Shown: piece by piece, positions 41,601 to 52,975 of the stretch
Layout of the letters: every line of letters starts with the position of its first letter
Position numbering within the stretch: position 1 is the first letter of the stretch
Assembly: GCA_013399305.1 (NCBI GenBank)
Contig: VXAI01000088.1
Span: 1,184,012 to 1,248,011, forward strand
Origin: Rostratula benghalensis
Lineage: Eukaryota; Chordata; Aves; Charadriiformes; Rostratulidae
Length of the DNA stretch: 64,000 bases
Direction of reading: 5' to 3'
Made by a program: the position numbers and the translations under genes
The notes under the pieces: model-generated
The model's input: only the letters and a program-made list of their open reading frames with translations
What the model was told of the DNA's origin: nothing
Databases searched by the model: none

Positions 41601-42314
41601 TTGCCTTCGTTGAAAATAATAATTTCACAGCACAGCTCTAACTTTAACCCAAATATGAATTGCTCATTTATATTCTCTGTATGTATAATGAAAAAAAGGC
41701 AGGAACGCTAGAAAATCTAAATGGCTATGCTAAAAAGCTAACATTTTCATACTTCTCATTAGCAAACAGACCTAGGCCTCTGACACTCTTCCTGACAACC
41801 TAGTGCAGCACTCTCAGGATTCAGCCGACTGCTCAAGATGCCAGACATCAAACAACATACCCGTTAAATCAGAAGGTCGGTACCGACAGAAACACAACTC
41901 TGACAAACAATGCATCGCAGGTCTGAGCATGGACTGCTGCCCCACGGAAAACCCGGCCTAGGTCGGTGCAGTGGAAAAACGTGCCAGGCTGGGGGTGGGA
42001 AAGGGGCCAAGCGGCCACAGACTGATCACTGTCAGGCCCAGGCTAAGCTTGGACGGCTTTCCAGGGGGACTGCGGCGGCACCGTTCCCGCGGGCTGGCTG
42101 CCCCGCGGCGGGGAAAAGGCCTGTGAGGAGGTTCCAAGGCCCGGCCCCGGATGAGATGTAGCGGGGCCTCCGGGGCGCCGGCGGGCCCGGGAAATGTCGC
42201 TCGGGAGAAGCACAGTGGGCTGGGGAGCCAGCAACGGAGGGGACCGGGACTGATCGCGGAGCAGAGCAGACGCCCCCCCCGCCCGTCCGCCCGCTCCTGC
42301 CCCGCGCTTACCAT
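23608..42314 (-). CDS. TMEM167A: TMEM167A (protein kish-A), complete, 4 coding exons
   Basis: Joined minus-strand segments 42314-42312, 32500-32391, 26911-26877 and 23678-23608 total 219 nt, giving 72 residues plus a stop, the normal length for kish-A. The product starts [11 protein letters not shown] and contains [19 protein letters not shown] and [11 protein letters not shown], the family hallmarks. Two hydrophobic segments are visible at about residues 7-25 and 52-71, and the loop between them has a basic, Lys/Arg-containing stretch. The family is a conserved small membrane protein of the Golgi/early secretory pathway, linked to constitutive secretion in Drosophila (kish). All junctions obey GT-AG and the phase is kept throughout. 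Compared with the human protein as I remember it, there are a few conservative changes (Leu/Val, Arg/Lys, two Ile/Val). The gene is head to head with XRCC4 and shares its CpG-island promoter. Identification is very secure. Confidence 0.97.
23679..26876 (-). other. TMEM167A: TMEM167A intron 3
   Basis: 3.2-kb GT-AG intron (GTAATT donor at 26876, CAG acceptor at 23679) in phase 1. It is non-coding with A-rich runs and an (AAC)n stretch near 24950. I saw no snoRNA, miRNA hairpin or repeat family that I could name. Confidence 0.9.
26877..26911 (-). CDS. TMEM167A: TMEM167A coding exon 3 (35-nt microexon)
   Basis: After the minus-strand acceptor TCTTTACAG, 35 nt complete the Gly begun in exon 2 and encode [11 protein letters not shown] plus the first base of the next Gly codon. 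The donor is ATTG|GTAATT. Skipping this exon would shift the frame and remove the FWKCARI core, so its inclusion is required for the family sequence. Confidence 0.96.
26912..32390 (-). other. TMEM167A: TMEM167A intron 2
   Basis: 5.5-kb intron with a strong GTATGT donor (ends at 32390) and a TTTACAG acceptor. It contains a 55-nt assembly gap (31821-31875) and otherwise AT-rich sequence. Open frames such as the one at 30035-30313 show no family signature. Confidence 0.9.
31821..31875. other. Assembly gap (55 N)
   Basis: A run of 55 undetermined bases inside TMEM167A intron 2. It does not interrupt any exon. Confidence 0.99.
32391..32500 (-). CDS. TMEM167A: TMEM167A coding exon 2
   Basis: 110 nt after the minus-strand acceptor CCATAG, reading [20 protein letters not shown] then [16 protein letters not shown] and two bases of a Gly codon, followed by the GTATGT donor. 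It encodes nearly the whole N-terminal half, including the first hydrophobic segment. The initiator Met is supplied by exon 1. Confidence 0.97.
39780..39817. repeat. 19-bp perfect tandem duplication
   Basis: TCTCAGCATTACTTTTAAA occurs at 39780-39798 and again, without mismatch or spacer, at 39799-39817. It is a recent slippage duplication in TMEM167A intron 1. Confidence 0.93.
41318..41442 (+). mobile_element. CR1 LINE 3'-end fragment (plus strand)
   Basis: Reads TCAAGGTCAGGTTGGACGGG, a GGCTTTGCACAACCTGATCT segment, TGCCCATGGCAGGGGGGAACC, then CCTTCCAACCCAAACCATTC and TGTGAGTCTAAG. This is the typical 3' UTR and terminus of avian CR1 elements. About 125 bp remain with no trace of the reverse-transcriptase frame. 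It lies some 0.5 kb from the CpG island, in antisense orientation to TMEM167A. Confidence 0.93.
42312..42314 (-). CDS. TMEM167A: TMEM167A exon 1 coding part (ATG only)
   Basis: On the minus strand the sequence reads GGTCGCCATG|GTAAGC. The initiator codon is the last three bases of exon 1, with a purine at -3, and a consensus donor follows at once. Splicing puts ATG directly in front of TCT GCC ATC of exon 2. The 5' UTR extends to higher coordinates (probably to about 42350-42400). Confidence 0.93.
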
Positions 42315-42339
42315 GGCGACCCGCTCGCGGCCACATCAC

Positions 42340-42347
42340 ACTTCCGG
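42340..42347. promoter_or_regulatory. ETS/GABP-type site
   Basis: ACTTCCGG on the plus strand is CCGGAAGT on the minus strand, a match to the ETS-family core. It lies 26 bp from the TMEM167A start codon, so it is probably close to or within the transcription start zone. A motif match only. Confidence 0.5.
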
Positions 42348-42419
42348 CGGGAGGGGGCGGGGCGGAAGCGTGCCCGTGGAGCACCGCCTCCAGGCGCGCG
42401 GGTGGGGAGCGCTGCTGGG

Positions 42420-42505
42420 ATTGGCAGCTGAGTAGGTGAGGGGCTGCCATTGGCAGGAGTGGACGGGGGAAGGCGGGACGGAAGGGCGAGCGCGACCCTC
42501 ATTGG
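42420..42505. promoter_or_regulatory. Three CCAAT (NF-Y type) boxes
   Basis: ATTGG occurs at 42420-42424, 42449-42453 and 42501-42505, all in the same orientation (CCAAT on the minus strand) and starting 29 and 52 bp apart. Clustered CCAAT boxes between two divergent start sites are a known feature of bidirectional promoters. They sit between the TMEM167A start and the inferred XRCC4 exon 1. Confidence 0.6.
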
Positions 42506-42539
42506 CTACCGCGCGGGCCGCCGGGAGCGCGGCCTTTTC

Positions 42540-42585
42540 AGGCGGGCGGGAGCTGCGGGCGGCGGCGCGGGAGGAGCAGCAGCAG
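42540..42585 (+). other. XRCC4: Probable XRCC4 non-coding exon 1 (3' end)
   Basis: The sequence GAGCAGCAGCAG|GTAGGG gives a plausible donor at 42586 in the CpG island, just downstream of the CCAAT cluster. XRCC4 in vertebrates has an untranslated first exon and starts translation in exon 2, which is what is seen at 59860. The 5' boundary is a guess, and other GT sites such as 42667 could serve as the donor. Confidence 0.5.
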
Positions 42586-44980
42586 GTAGGGCCGTGATGG
42601 CGCTCCGCCCCCTCCGCCGCTCCAGGGAGGGCGGCCGCCGGGGGCAGCGAGGCCCTCGACGGCTCCCGGTACTCCTGGGCGAGAGGGTTCGCCCCGCCTT
42701 GACTCACCCGGTATCAGCCACAGCACCTTCGGAGCGGGAGCGGGGCCCGCAAGGGTTCTGGTGCTGGGGGTGCTAGGCCCCGGCCCGCGGGGCTGTGGTT
42801 TTAATGACTTACTTTTCATTCAAGGCCCTGTTCTTCCTTAGGGAAAACCCTGACTGGCTTCTCTTCATGAGCGGGACGAGCAGAGCCTGGTCTTTCTGCC
42901 CCACTTCAGTCTCCTGTGAGGTTGCTCTTGCCCTGTGTTCTCTCCCTGTGGAGGTTTTCATCCTCTTTCCTTTTCCATAGTTGCACTTCGTGCTTCAAGT
43001 CAACTTCAAAATGCTTGGGTAAAGGTCGTGTGTTTCCTTGTCACGACCACAGTGTTACTGAAGACACAAATTTATTAAAAAGCCCAATGGTCCACATGGC
43101 TGGCTTCTTTGCTGGCCTATCGAGGAAGCCTGTGCAACTGGAGTCTGTGGTGGCTCTTGCATTTGGCAGCTGGTTTTTGACAGTGCCTGCTATACCATTA
43201 ATCCATACAAAAGGGATAGGCCTCCGTTTTGGCTTGCCATGAAATAGATACAGCATTTCTGTTTTAAGCTAGGAGGTTATTACTATATTTTTTAAGGAAT
43301 ATCCTTTCATCCTGTGAGGGACTTCAGTAAAATGCAGGCTACATGTGTTCTGCCCAGTTGTGCAGAAGAGCTACAGTGTGATTATTTTGTATTTACAGTA
43401 AGGTGCCTAGGTGTTACTGTCAGGACAGAGCTCTGCTCTGAAGTTATGAACAATTTGTTACTCCTGTAAGTACACCTACAGGACTTGGAAAGCATGAACT
43501 GGTACAAAGACAATGCCTTTCTTTTGAGGTCTGCTGTCATGCTGTATCTTTGAGTACTGGGGCCAGATTGTGTTTCCTTGTCTGCTGAGCGCAGGACTGA
43601 TTTTTGCTGGTTCCATTTGAAAGAGGACACAAATCTTTCATTCCAGCAGAAGCTGGGATAACGTTTGGTACAGTTCCAGAAGTTGCTGTAGGAGGCTGCA
43701 GGATAATGAGAGTATGTGTATAAAACATGTTTGCATAGTAGAATCGGGGCAGTATTCTACTAAAGCAAATTATTTTAAGGTAACTGAAACAAACATACAC
43801 AATACATTTAGAATGCTGTAAGTATTGTCTAAAGAGCAACTTAATTTGCAGTAGTAACTTTGGTAACTATAATTTTTAGTTCTCTGTAACATTGTAGTTT
43901 CAGACTATATTACAGTCACCAAAATGACTTGAATGCTTTTCAATGCAAGCAGTTGTGGAACTTCAGGTGGATTTTCATATATAACTAGTTTTTCTGTCCT
44001 GTAGATTTCAGATATTACATTAATTTTAGATTCCCTTTTTATACTTCTTTAGATTGTGGGAGTCTAATAACTATGAGAGTTCATTAATTTGTAGATGTAT
44101 CCATTGATTTAATAGCCAATTATCAAAATGCATGGCCATTTTGTCATAATATGTTCATATTTGTTTTATTTTGTGAGTGAATTACATTCACTGGACAGAT
44201 TATATTTTTTTTTCCACATGTGGAGGTTTTGCATGAAAAATGAAAAAACAGAAGACATTTCTTAAACCAGCCGTATTATCTAGTCTAACCTGATGTTAAA
44301 GTGTTCAACTGATGTCACATTCAGGTAGATCTCTAAAGTGAAAGCAGTTATCACTATAACTAACGGAGAGTTCAGCCTTAAAGAGTTACCATCCCCCTAC
44401 ATGAGACAGAAAGAAAAGTGTTTTATTGTTCTGTTTTGGTTTCACTTTCAGTTTCTCAATATGGATATGTTACTGAAATGGAAAAATTACTTTTGTAACT
44501 GCAGCGAAGACAGTTTGTGGTTGGCACTATGGTCAAGACTGCTTCCAGGTGTCAGCTAGCTTTTTTTAGGTGTGGATTTGTTTGCAAGCATGCCCTATAG
44601 ATAAATATATATATTTATGTACTGTTGTTGATTTTGATAGTTATTAGTAAGCTCATATGTGAAATCCATTGCAGATTTTTGCAAAAATGCTTTTTATTTA
44701 CCCTAGCAATTGAATTTGCAAGTGAAGTTTCCAACAGTATCAACTACTTGAAGAAGAATTTTCATTTAATACATGCTGTATTGAAAACCTTTCAGTTGCA
44801 TATTTTGATTTTGTGAGAAAAATGCCGTTTGATCATTAATGATCTTGTGGGACCCTTAGTGGCATCTTTTAAAAGACAGTATATTGATAGAAATATAAAA
44901 TTTCAGATGGTGGTACTCCAGTTTCCCCATGTATTTTTCTCTCCTAAATAATATTTTGTCATGGAAAACCAACTACAAGT

Positions 44981-45020
44981 GGCTGAGATAGCTCAGTTGG
45001 TAGTGTCTGTGAGAATTAGC
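44981..45020 (+). repeat. tRNA-like A-box fragment, possible SINE relic
   Basis: GGCTGAGATAGCTCAGTTGG followed by TAGTGT resembles the 5' arm and D-arm of a eukaryotic tRNA. TAGCTCAGTTGG (44989-45000) matches the pol III A box. No anticodon stem, B box (GGTTCGANTCC) or closing acceptor stem follows, so it is not a working tRNA gene. It may be an old tRNA-derived SINE head, a tRNA fragment, or chance. Confidence 0.35.
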
Positions 45021-46001
45021 TGGATATGCATTCTTGTCCTTTGAAATCATAAAATAAATCAGAAGTTTAAACAATTACATTGATCTGTATAGCAATATGC
45101 AAATGGATAAATAAAACTGATGTTGAATGCTTGTTTTTTGTCCTCTTGTTCATTTGTTTGGGTTTGGTTTTTTTGAAAAATTGCTATTCTTTAAAGGAGG
45201 TTTAGTGATACTGTCTGTGCTTCATACTACAGACATACTAAGAAATGTTTTAGTAGTGTGATTTGCCAGTGAAGATGTTGCCTACTCTTCAACTGAATGT
45301 TTAAGCAGTTCAGTGAACCGAGGAATTTCTGTGTATCATGAAATAAGAAAAAGGTGGCATCAGAGATTAAACTTGTAGGTTGTTTTCAAATGCAGGAAGA
45401 ATTATGATAAAACAATGTCAGCTTGCATGTGGGAGGCTAGGTATTTAGCTTCTCTTGTGTCTCTTAGCTTTCATAAGAAGTAGGAGGCTTGTATGAGGTA
45501 GTTTAAAAACATCACAGGTGGGTGACTGACATGACAGGTACATCTGTATAAATATTTTTATGCATAACAAATGTGCATGTGTATATATATATGCAAAGTG
45601 AAGAAAAAAACATCTGCGAATGTAAGTGCAGTTGTTTGGGGTTTTTTTGAGATATGCTAGCTTGTAAAAGCTGATTATGCTCTTTTTTGGCTTTTATATC
45701 ATATCCACTTCTGTTGTTCCTAGTATTTTTCAGCTACAAGCGTGGAGGCATAAAAACTTATTTGCATAGTTGCTACAGCTACAAATTCATTTAGCTCTCC
45801 CACTGGAATAAGGAGGCTTCGGAACATGAGGGATATACATTATTCAGGCAAATGTAGTGAGTAGGTGGTGTTCTGTATGTTGATGATGGTATTAGAATGT
45901 GGCATTTTGTTTGCTAATACCATTTTGCAATTAAAAAAAAAAAAAGCTATCTACATTTAGGTATGGCTCCTCTTTCCTGCCATTTCCTGCCTCCCTCTTT
46001 A

Positions 46002-46023
46002 GCTTTTGTTAGCTAACAAAAGC
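46002..46023. repeat. Perfect 22-bp palindrome
   Basis: GCTTTTGTTAG joined to CTAACAAAAGC is self-complementary over 22 bp with no spacer. It is in XRCC4 intron 1, not part of a recognisable repeat, and not simple TA sequence. Confidence 0.95.
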
Positions 46024-49000
46024 GCACGCTGTATTCACTGCAGTAGCATGAACCATAGTAGCTGTACAATGCTTGAAGGTTGCAGCTACTCTGAGAAAGA
46101 ATGAATACTCAGTCGTCAGTCTTCGTATCAGAGGTGTTTGGGAGGAGTGCTTTCACCTAGTGTTGTGACCATACATTTTATAGAAACTTGCTGTGTCCAG
46201 TCATATTTGATAAGGAATGTTCATATAACAATGGGATTTCCTATACTTTAAAATGTCTGCTTTTTTTGTGGCAGGTTTTGTGTGAATTGCTGTCCTCTGT
46301 CAGTATGATGAAACCTTGTGAATGGTGTAAGCTGTTGTTCCATAGGAGTTGACTGGACTCTTGAAAGACTTTGAGGAATGTATGTGTCAGCTCATATGCT
46401 ATACCTGGTGTGGGATACCCAGATACTGAGTGTATAGTATTGGGGTGCTTTTATTTGTTGGATGGCATGATGCTGGTCACGTTATCCAGATTGTAGAGAG
46501 AAAGCACTTGCCTATTACTTGAAATGCTCAACATCTTTGCTTGCTTTATGCAGAGTGCTTAAAATTATTTGTTATATGAAGCTACAACATTATGGGCACT
46601 TCAGGAGTTGTTTTGATACTGGTAATGAAATAAGCAGAACAGCAGCATCAGCATCTTGGATCTCCAAGACAATTCAAATGTATCTGTTGGTGTAATATTT
46701 AAGAACTAAACCTAGTAAGTTAGATTTTAAACACTTATCACATACAAAGGTGCATAAAGGATTTTCAAAATTATTTCAGCATTTAAAGGCCATTGATTTC
46801 ACGCATTTATCTGGACTAAAACCAGTGCATTTAAGTCATGACTCACAACTTGCAAAATAAAGCTTTTCCATTAAGTATTATTTAAAAATAAAAGATAATG
46901 TACAACTAATAGGCTGATGCCCGGATTAGTGCACAATTTAGCACTTAAAAAAAAAGGTCATGACCTTGCTGTAGAAATAGTTAAGCTGTACATTACACAG
47001 GGTCCCTCTTCTGACATGCTCAGTCCCAGTGCTGATGTTCCTGGTGTCTTGTCTTGCAAGCAGGTTTTCAAGAAGGCTGGATTGCTTACAGTGGTCTATT
47101 TTGACCAATAAACTTCAATTTCAGTATGGATGAGATCATCGAAAATGGTTTACTATGCTGCAGGTTGGCTTTGCTATACATGTCACGTCCTTATGTACGT
47201 GCAGTGAGCCTTACAGGGTCACTTGCTGTTTTGTCTCAATGCCTATTTCTCATGTCCTTGTTATCTTTCAGTGCCACTTGAAGATGAGAAATTTTAATCC
47301 TTACCTCTTGTCGCCTGGAGCTTAGCAGTAGGTGGAGGTTTGTTTTTAAGGGCTTATGTTAGAGCTCAGGAGCCCCAAGTGAAAAAGCACCATGCATCCT
47401 TGAAGAGTGGGTGGAATCACCAGGAGTTTAGGGTGAGATTTTCAAGGTCTCGAACCATTATTTTTGTCGTCAAGGTTAATAGGATGCAGCTGTGATTTCT
47501 TCACTGTTATATTTGGCAAAAAGTGTGTAGTGATTGCTGTTATTGTGGGGAACATGTAAAATAATGTGCATACACATTTAAGTTGTGATCTGGTATAACT
47601 TCATTAAATAGGAAAGAGTCCAATTTAGAAAGCTATTGGAATGTAAATTTTTGCACAAAAAGTAGGGTTTGCTTTGGTTCATCACTTGCTCCTCTGCTGA
47701 CTTGAGCTGTGCTTCTTTCCTGGCTTAAGAAAAAGTGTCTGTCACCTCTTAGTGATTTTGTAATTGGGAAGTCTTTGTGGATTTTATTCTTCCCCACCTC
47801 CTTCGTCTCTATATGTGAGATGAAAAAGGGGAAGGTGGCAGAAGGTTCCTGTGAATTGGAAGATGATTAGTGGAATTTAGTATCAGATAATGTAATAATA
47901 AGGACTGCTGTCCAAGATATAAAAGATGTATTGGATTATGTATGGTACAATGTTGACACAAGCTAAGGCGAAATTTAGAAAAGAATTACTAATTAAATTA
48001 CCGTTGTTTGCTAATATAACACAGTAAAGTCTGATTAATATAAAGAGCATATCTGACAGGAAAAGTTCCAAGTTTAAAAAAATTTCATTATGTTTGTGCC
48101 TAAACAAGGGCCTCTGGTGTTAACTGTCTTCTGAGGCACATGAGTAATTCCATAGAAAATTAATTTAAATTGTGCAGATTCCAATAATTTTCCAAACTTA
48201 GAAATGTGTCTACATCTGCTTTGTGAACTTCTAGGCCACTTTTGTGGGGTCCTCCAATAGAGCAGACAGATAGAGCGGAGACTGTAAAATAAATAGTAAA
48301 AAAGGGAGACTGATCTTATGTGATTTTAAGAGTGCTGAGACTGAGAACTTTTGTGTTCTTGTTCTAGATGTCAGCCAAATTGCTTGCTGTCCTGAGATGG
48401 AAAAACTAATGCAATTAGAGGAAGAGTGAGGCTATATACCCTATCACAGGCAGCATTTGTTTTTAAAAAATGATTCAAATGATTATGAAAGGGATTGTTT
48501 GTTTACAGGTCTACAAAAGGATCTTAGAGGCCACCCTTTTCACCACAGTAGCTGGACAGGAAAGAGTGAGCATGGGGCTTTCCAAATGCCATCAGCTGTG
48601 TCAAGCTTATGGTGGAAACTTCACAAAAACCTGAGGAGAGATTTGTATTGACTGAGCCAACGAGAGAAGCTTAGACAGTAGTTGGAGGCAGCAAACAGTA
48701 TTGTGTGGGCTTACATTAAATTTCTCCAGCTGTGAAACTTAACATTAATTTACAGAGTACAGCACACAGTGGCCATAGGCATAAAGGGGATCAGGCAGAA
48801 ACGTTAATTTCAGTGAAAGCTAGGCTTTGCTGTCATAGAGGATAATTATTTTTGGAGATAAGAAGCAGGCAACTAGCTGAAGCTAGTTCTCGTGTGTGTC
48901 TTGGTAATAGACCTACTTGACTTATGTTTCATAAGCTCCTGAAAGTAATATTAAAGTGAAGTTGGGGTTTTTTAGCTCTGCCTTGGTCAGGGGTCTATAC

Positions 49001-50183
49001 AGATAAAAACTGTGCTTTATGTTTTATAATCTTTCTTTAATCTTGCCTATACCAGGGATTTGTTTTATTAACCTTGACTGTCCTAGAAATTGATGTGTTT
49101 TTTTCTCTTCTTTAAATAACAAGCTGGAGGAGGAATTTTTTAGTGTACACTGTTAATTCGAGGTTCTGTTGTGATTCTAGTATTTGATGATGCAAAACAA
49201 ATAAGTGTACTTGTAACTTCGGAAGAGAGGCAAGTGCAGTGGGAGTTACTCTATCTATAACTGTAGTGAAACAGTTTGTTCAGGGTCATTGTATTTGTTC
49301 ACCTTTTTATTTCAGGTAGTGATGTGCAGTAGTGATTCTCTTCAGCGTCTGCAGTTGGGAATCAGAAAGCTCAGCAACATGAAGTGCAACCCAACGTGCA
49401 GTGAAGCCTCATCGAGACTTATTTTTAAAATATTTTTCCCTTTTGTTCTGTTTACATTTCTGGCCCATCCACTCCCTCTCACCCCCTCTAATATTTTTTT
49501 TTTTATGTCATTTGGTAAAAACTCATCTAACTTATCTGGGAAAGCAGGGACTTATAGTCTTAAAACAACACTTTTGAGACCTCAACACTGATGCTCCATG
49601 TATTTGCCTTGCAATAATTTACACTATAAGATTTCAAAACTGTGTCTAACTGCTGCAGTATCAAAGCACTTTTGTGCTATATTTTCCTAATGAGTACCTG
49701 TAATTGCCCTCTCAGTTCATGTCCCAATGGCATTTTTCCACTGGTATGCCCCTGCTGTGGCCTTATATTAGTCTGCAAATTTCTTTTCACTCTACTTCAA
49801 GCTAATGTTCCTTAGTAGTTGTGAGGGAAAACTAATATTGAAAAGCTGGCTTCCTTAGGTAGACCCCCTGCTTGGCATCAAGTATCTTGGGTAAGGATTT
49901 AATTTTTGAGAGTAGATTTTTATTATTTTTTTCTTGCCTAGCCCATAGTGAGAGAAAAAAATCACCACATGAAAAAGTCAGAAAAACTACTTAGAAAAGC
50001 AATGAGCTGAAATGTCTTGAAAAGCTTCATATTTTTTGTGTAGAACTTAAGATGCAAAATGTACAAGTGACTCTTGTGCACCACTTTAAGTCCTCTTCCC
50101 TTTCTAAATGTGGTTTGTAGACGTGGTGCTGATTGAGCACAAACACAGATGTGTAAGTGGTTGCTCAGGGTGTTGAGTCAGTG

Positions 50184-50218
50184 NNNNNNNNNNNNNNNNN
50201 NNNNNNNNNNNNNNNNNN
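50184..50218. other. Assembly gap (35 N)
   Basis: A run of 35 undetermined bases in XRCC4 intron 1, followed by a T-rich stretch, probably a low-complexity sequencing dropout. Confidence 0.99.
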
Positions 50219-52934
50219 TTATTATTTTTTTTAAACCATATGTGCACGTTTGCTCAGAACTTGGTGAGGTTATGGGACTTGGACACTGGGCTCCCTCCTA
50301 AATACTAAAATGGCTAAAATATTGGCATGTGAGCCTTTCTTGAGTATGGACTGCTGCTTCTCTCCTGTTTTGGTTTGTCCAACATGCGTTATCACAAAGC
50401 CTAAACTAAACTGGTGCCTTGCTCTTCTGTGGGTTTCTTGGCTCTTTTGAAGGCATTTTGCCATGGGGCACTGGCATCCTATAATCCTATACGTTGAATC
50501 TCATGGTTTAGCATTCAAGGCAGATTAAAGAACCAAAGCTGAACCTGTGCCCATCTGTAGAAAACAGTTGAAACTGATGTTCAGTATGGATGGATACGGA
50601 TGGATGTCTCTTTGCTTTATCTTCAAACTCTTATGGCTCAGCCTAATCCATCAAAAAATAATTAATGTTCAATTGAAAGTGATAAACATGGCTGAATAAA
50701 GGGCTGCAAAATTGAAATTTAAGTGTGTTGAAAGTGGATATCCCAGCTCATTGAAAATGTCTTATGAATTATTTTTTGTAAGGACCAGATGAAACAAAAT
50801 TAATTACAATGTTTAAATTAATAAATTAAAGTAGTGTGAGCTCTTTGTTTTCAGGGAGATCAATGTTGCCTTTTCCAGTAGATAAATAGCAAATGGCAAG
50901 AAAAACATAATAAAACTTTTGTTAAGTGAAGAAGGGGTAATGCAGGAATTTTCTTCAAAGAAAATGCCTTAGGAAACTGTTTAGCAAGAGAAAGCAATTT
51001 GGAGTCTAGGCCTATTTTTTATTATTAATTTGACAGGGATGTGAAATTAAAATAATCCATCTTTTTGAAAAGTCTGGGATGTAGAGGTGGGAGGAGAGGA
51101 GGATATGTAAGCTTTCATATTTATACCTGCTCTTGTCCCACTGAAGTGGCTACATTTGGTGAAACTTGTTTTTCCAGCTTACTGGGCTCAATTTTTCAAA
51201 GCTCTTCAGAAATCTTGCATATAGAGTTACATCCATCCATATCTAGCTGACACTGATTTCATTGTTTCATTTATCCTTGTTTCTGATTTGTTACTCTTGC
51301 CTATGGAGGTATTATGGATTAAATAGTACTAAATTTCCTTGACTTTATTTAAAAATAAAATAACAACAAAAAAAAAAAGGCAGACTGTTTAGTGGAATCC
51401 ATTGCTCAGTTATGTTAAGTGAAGCATTTACAGAAACACATTAAACTATATAACAAAGGAAATCTGTAGGGCAGATTTGTGTTGTGTTGAATATCCTGAT
51501 AATACTTAACCCTAAGAAAGGCAGTGTTTTGGAAAACAGATGATACCTCAGCCAGACTACTATGTTATCTAAATATACATCAAAAAGACATATGTATCTG
51601 AGTATTTTTGGATGGGTGAAGGGTGGTTAAAACATGCTGCTTTGCTTTTTTTGCTTTTTTTTGGGTCTTTTTTTTTTGTCTTTTTTAAATTATACAGCTT
51701 TCCCATACTAAAATGGATAGTACTAAGGTACTGAGAACTGCAGAGATGCTTTTGGAAATGTGACTAAGATAGTAGGTATTCCTGAATCTTGGTTCTTATT
51801 AATTGTCTACGTCAGGCTCAAAAGTTGCATCTAGCAGAACTGTATAGATTTGTCTCCTTTTTCTGTCTTTTTATCTTTAAAACATAATTTTAGAGCTGTC
51901 TTTCCAGAGAGACTAGGGGAAAACTGAGATGCATTTAGGGTGACTTTTTTTTTTTTTTTTAGGGGGTGAAAGTGAAATACCTTTCTTAATAAATAGTCTA
52001 AGGCTGCAGTTTTCAAGGGAAGGCAAGATAGGTGTGGCTCCATGCCACCATTGGCTTTGGCAGGGCCTTGGAAAGCCAGGCTGACCTACTGCCAAAGTAG
52101 AGTTATGAAATATTTGCTGGGGCTTGCGTCTTCCAGCCACAACAAAGGTAGTTAGCGTGGATCTCCCAGGCATGCCTGCTGACTTTGCATCCCAGATCTG
52201 CCCACTTGAAGCTGGTCCTGTGGTTGTCTTCGATCCTTACTCTGTTCTATATGTGCTTTTTAGTAACTTCAGGACTAAAATTAGCTTTTTCGTCACAAAA
52301 TACTTCACTTGTATTTATTAATTTTATTTTTTATAGGTTTGTAACATTTGGTTCATGTATCCTGATGTATCTAGGGAAACCTTAGGATTTTTCTCATGGG
52401 GATTTTGGGAAGAGGATTTGACATCATGCACACACTGAACTGTTAGTGTCAGGAACCAGAAAAGAGTGGAAAAGACAGGTTTGTCCCTTTTGGAAATCTA
52501 TCTAGATACTCCCTTACTTGCTAGTATATACTAGTATAATTACCAAGTTGGGTGTTTATTTTAATATATGAAGGCTTTTTTTTTTTTTTAACCTTGTTAT
52601 AGCTTAAATTGTCTCCTAATATGGATGCTTATAAGGAAGCTTGGCAAGCTGGGATGCCTGGAGTTGGTAGTGGGTTAGGTCTGAGACTTCAAGAGGATGA
52701 AAGACACCAGGGTGGGCTTTGCCTCCAGGCTACAATTAAGATCAAAGCTTGTTAGTAGGATTCCTACTATAAAGGTTGTTGACTGTCTGCTTCCTTCTGT
52801 TTCTCCTCATTTTTCAGCTGGTGACTGTAGTAAATAAGTCTGACAAGGGTTGTTCCTTATCGTAGATTCCAGATCTTTTGTGGCAAATCTTGCATATCCT
52901 ATTGGTCCATTAAGTCTGACAAGCTCAAGAAGAC

Positions 52935-52938
<4 letters not shown>

Positions 52939-52967
<29 letters not shown>
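52939..52967. repeat. Poly(T) tract, 29 nt
   Basis: Uninterrupted run of 29 T. On the minus strand it follows an open stretch (53171 to 52971) that ends just before the run, so it resembles a poly(A)-tailed insert. I found no target-site duplication by eye. Confidence 0.9.

Positions 52968-52975
<8 letters not shown>

Larger units (their letters stand above)
32501..42311 (-). other. TMEM167A: TMEM167A intron 1
   Basis: 9.8-kb intron beginning with GTAAGC directly after the start codon, so its first few hundred bases lie in the CpG island. It holds a (TGG)n stretch at 32879-32894, a 19-bp tandem duplication at 39780-39817 and a CR1 tail at 41318-41442. In mammals I recall a small Cajal-body RNA (SCARNA18) inside TMEM167A; I could not locate a counterpart by eye. 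Confidence 0.88.
41930..42800. promoter_or_regulatory. CpG island with shared TMEM167A/XRCC4 promoter
   Basis: This is the only strongly GC- and CpG-rich stretch in the window. It contains the TMEM167A start codon and first donor (minus) and the inferred XRCC4 exon 1 donor (plus), only about 270 bp apart, so the promoter must be bidirectional. Within 42338-42505 are an ETS-type ACTTCCGG, GC boxes (GGGGCGGGGCGG near 42354-42365) and three ATTGG (inverted CCAAT) boxes. No TATA box is seen. This is typical of housekeeping and DNA-repair gene promoters with dispersed start sites. Confidence 0.9.

Noticed and set aside
32501..42311. A SCARNA18-like H/ACA RNA hosted in TMEM167A
   Set aside because: I recall this host relationship from mammals, but found no stretch with a convincing two-hairpin H/ACA layout by eye. 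A covariance-model search (Rfam/Infernal) on both strands of introns 1-3 would decide it.
42043..42776. Several 90-135-codon Arg/Pro/Gly-rich frames on both strands of the CpG island
   Set aside because: GC-rich DNA has few stop codons. These overlap each other in many frames and have the amino-acid bias of CpG-island noise, while the real coding content there is only the TMEM167A ATG.
44981..45055. Functional tRNA gene
   Set aside because: Only the A box and D-arm region match. There is no anticodon arm, B box, closing acceptor stem or pol III terminator at the right distance.
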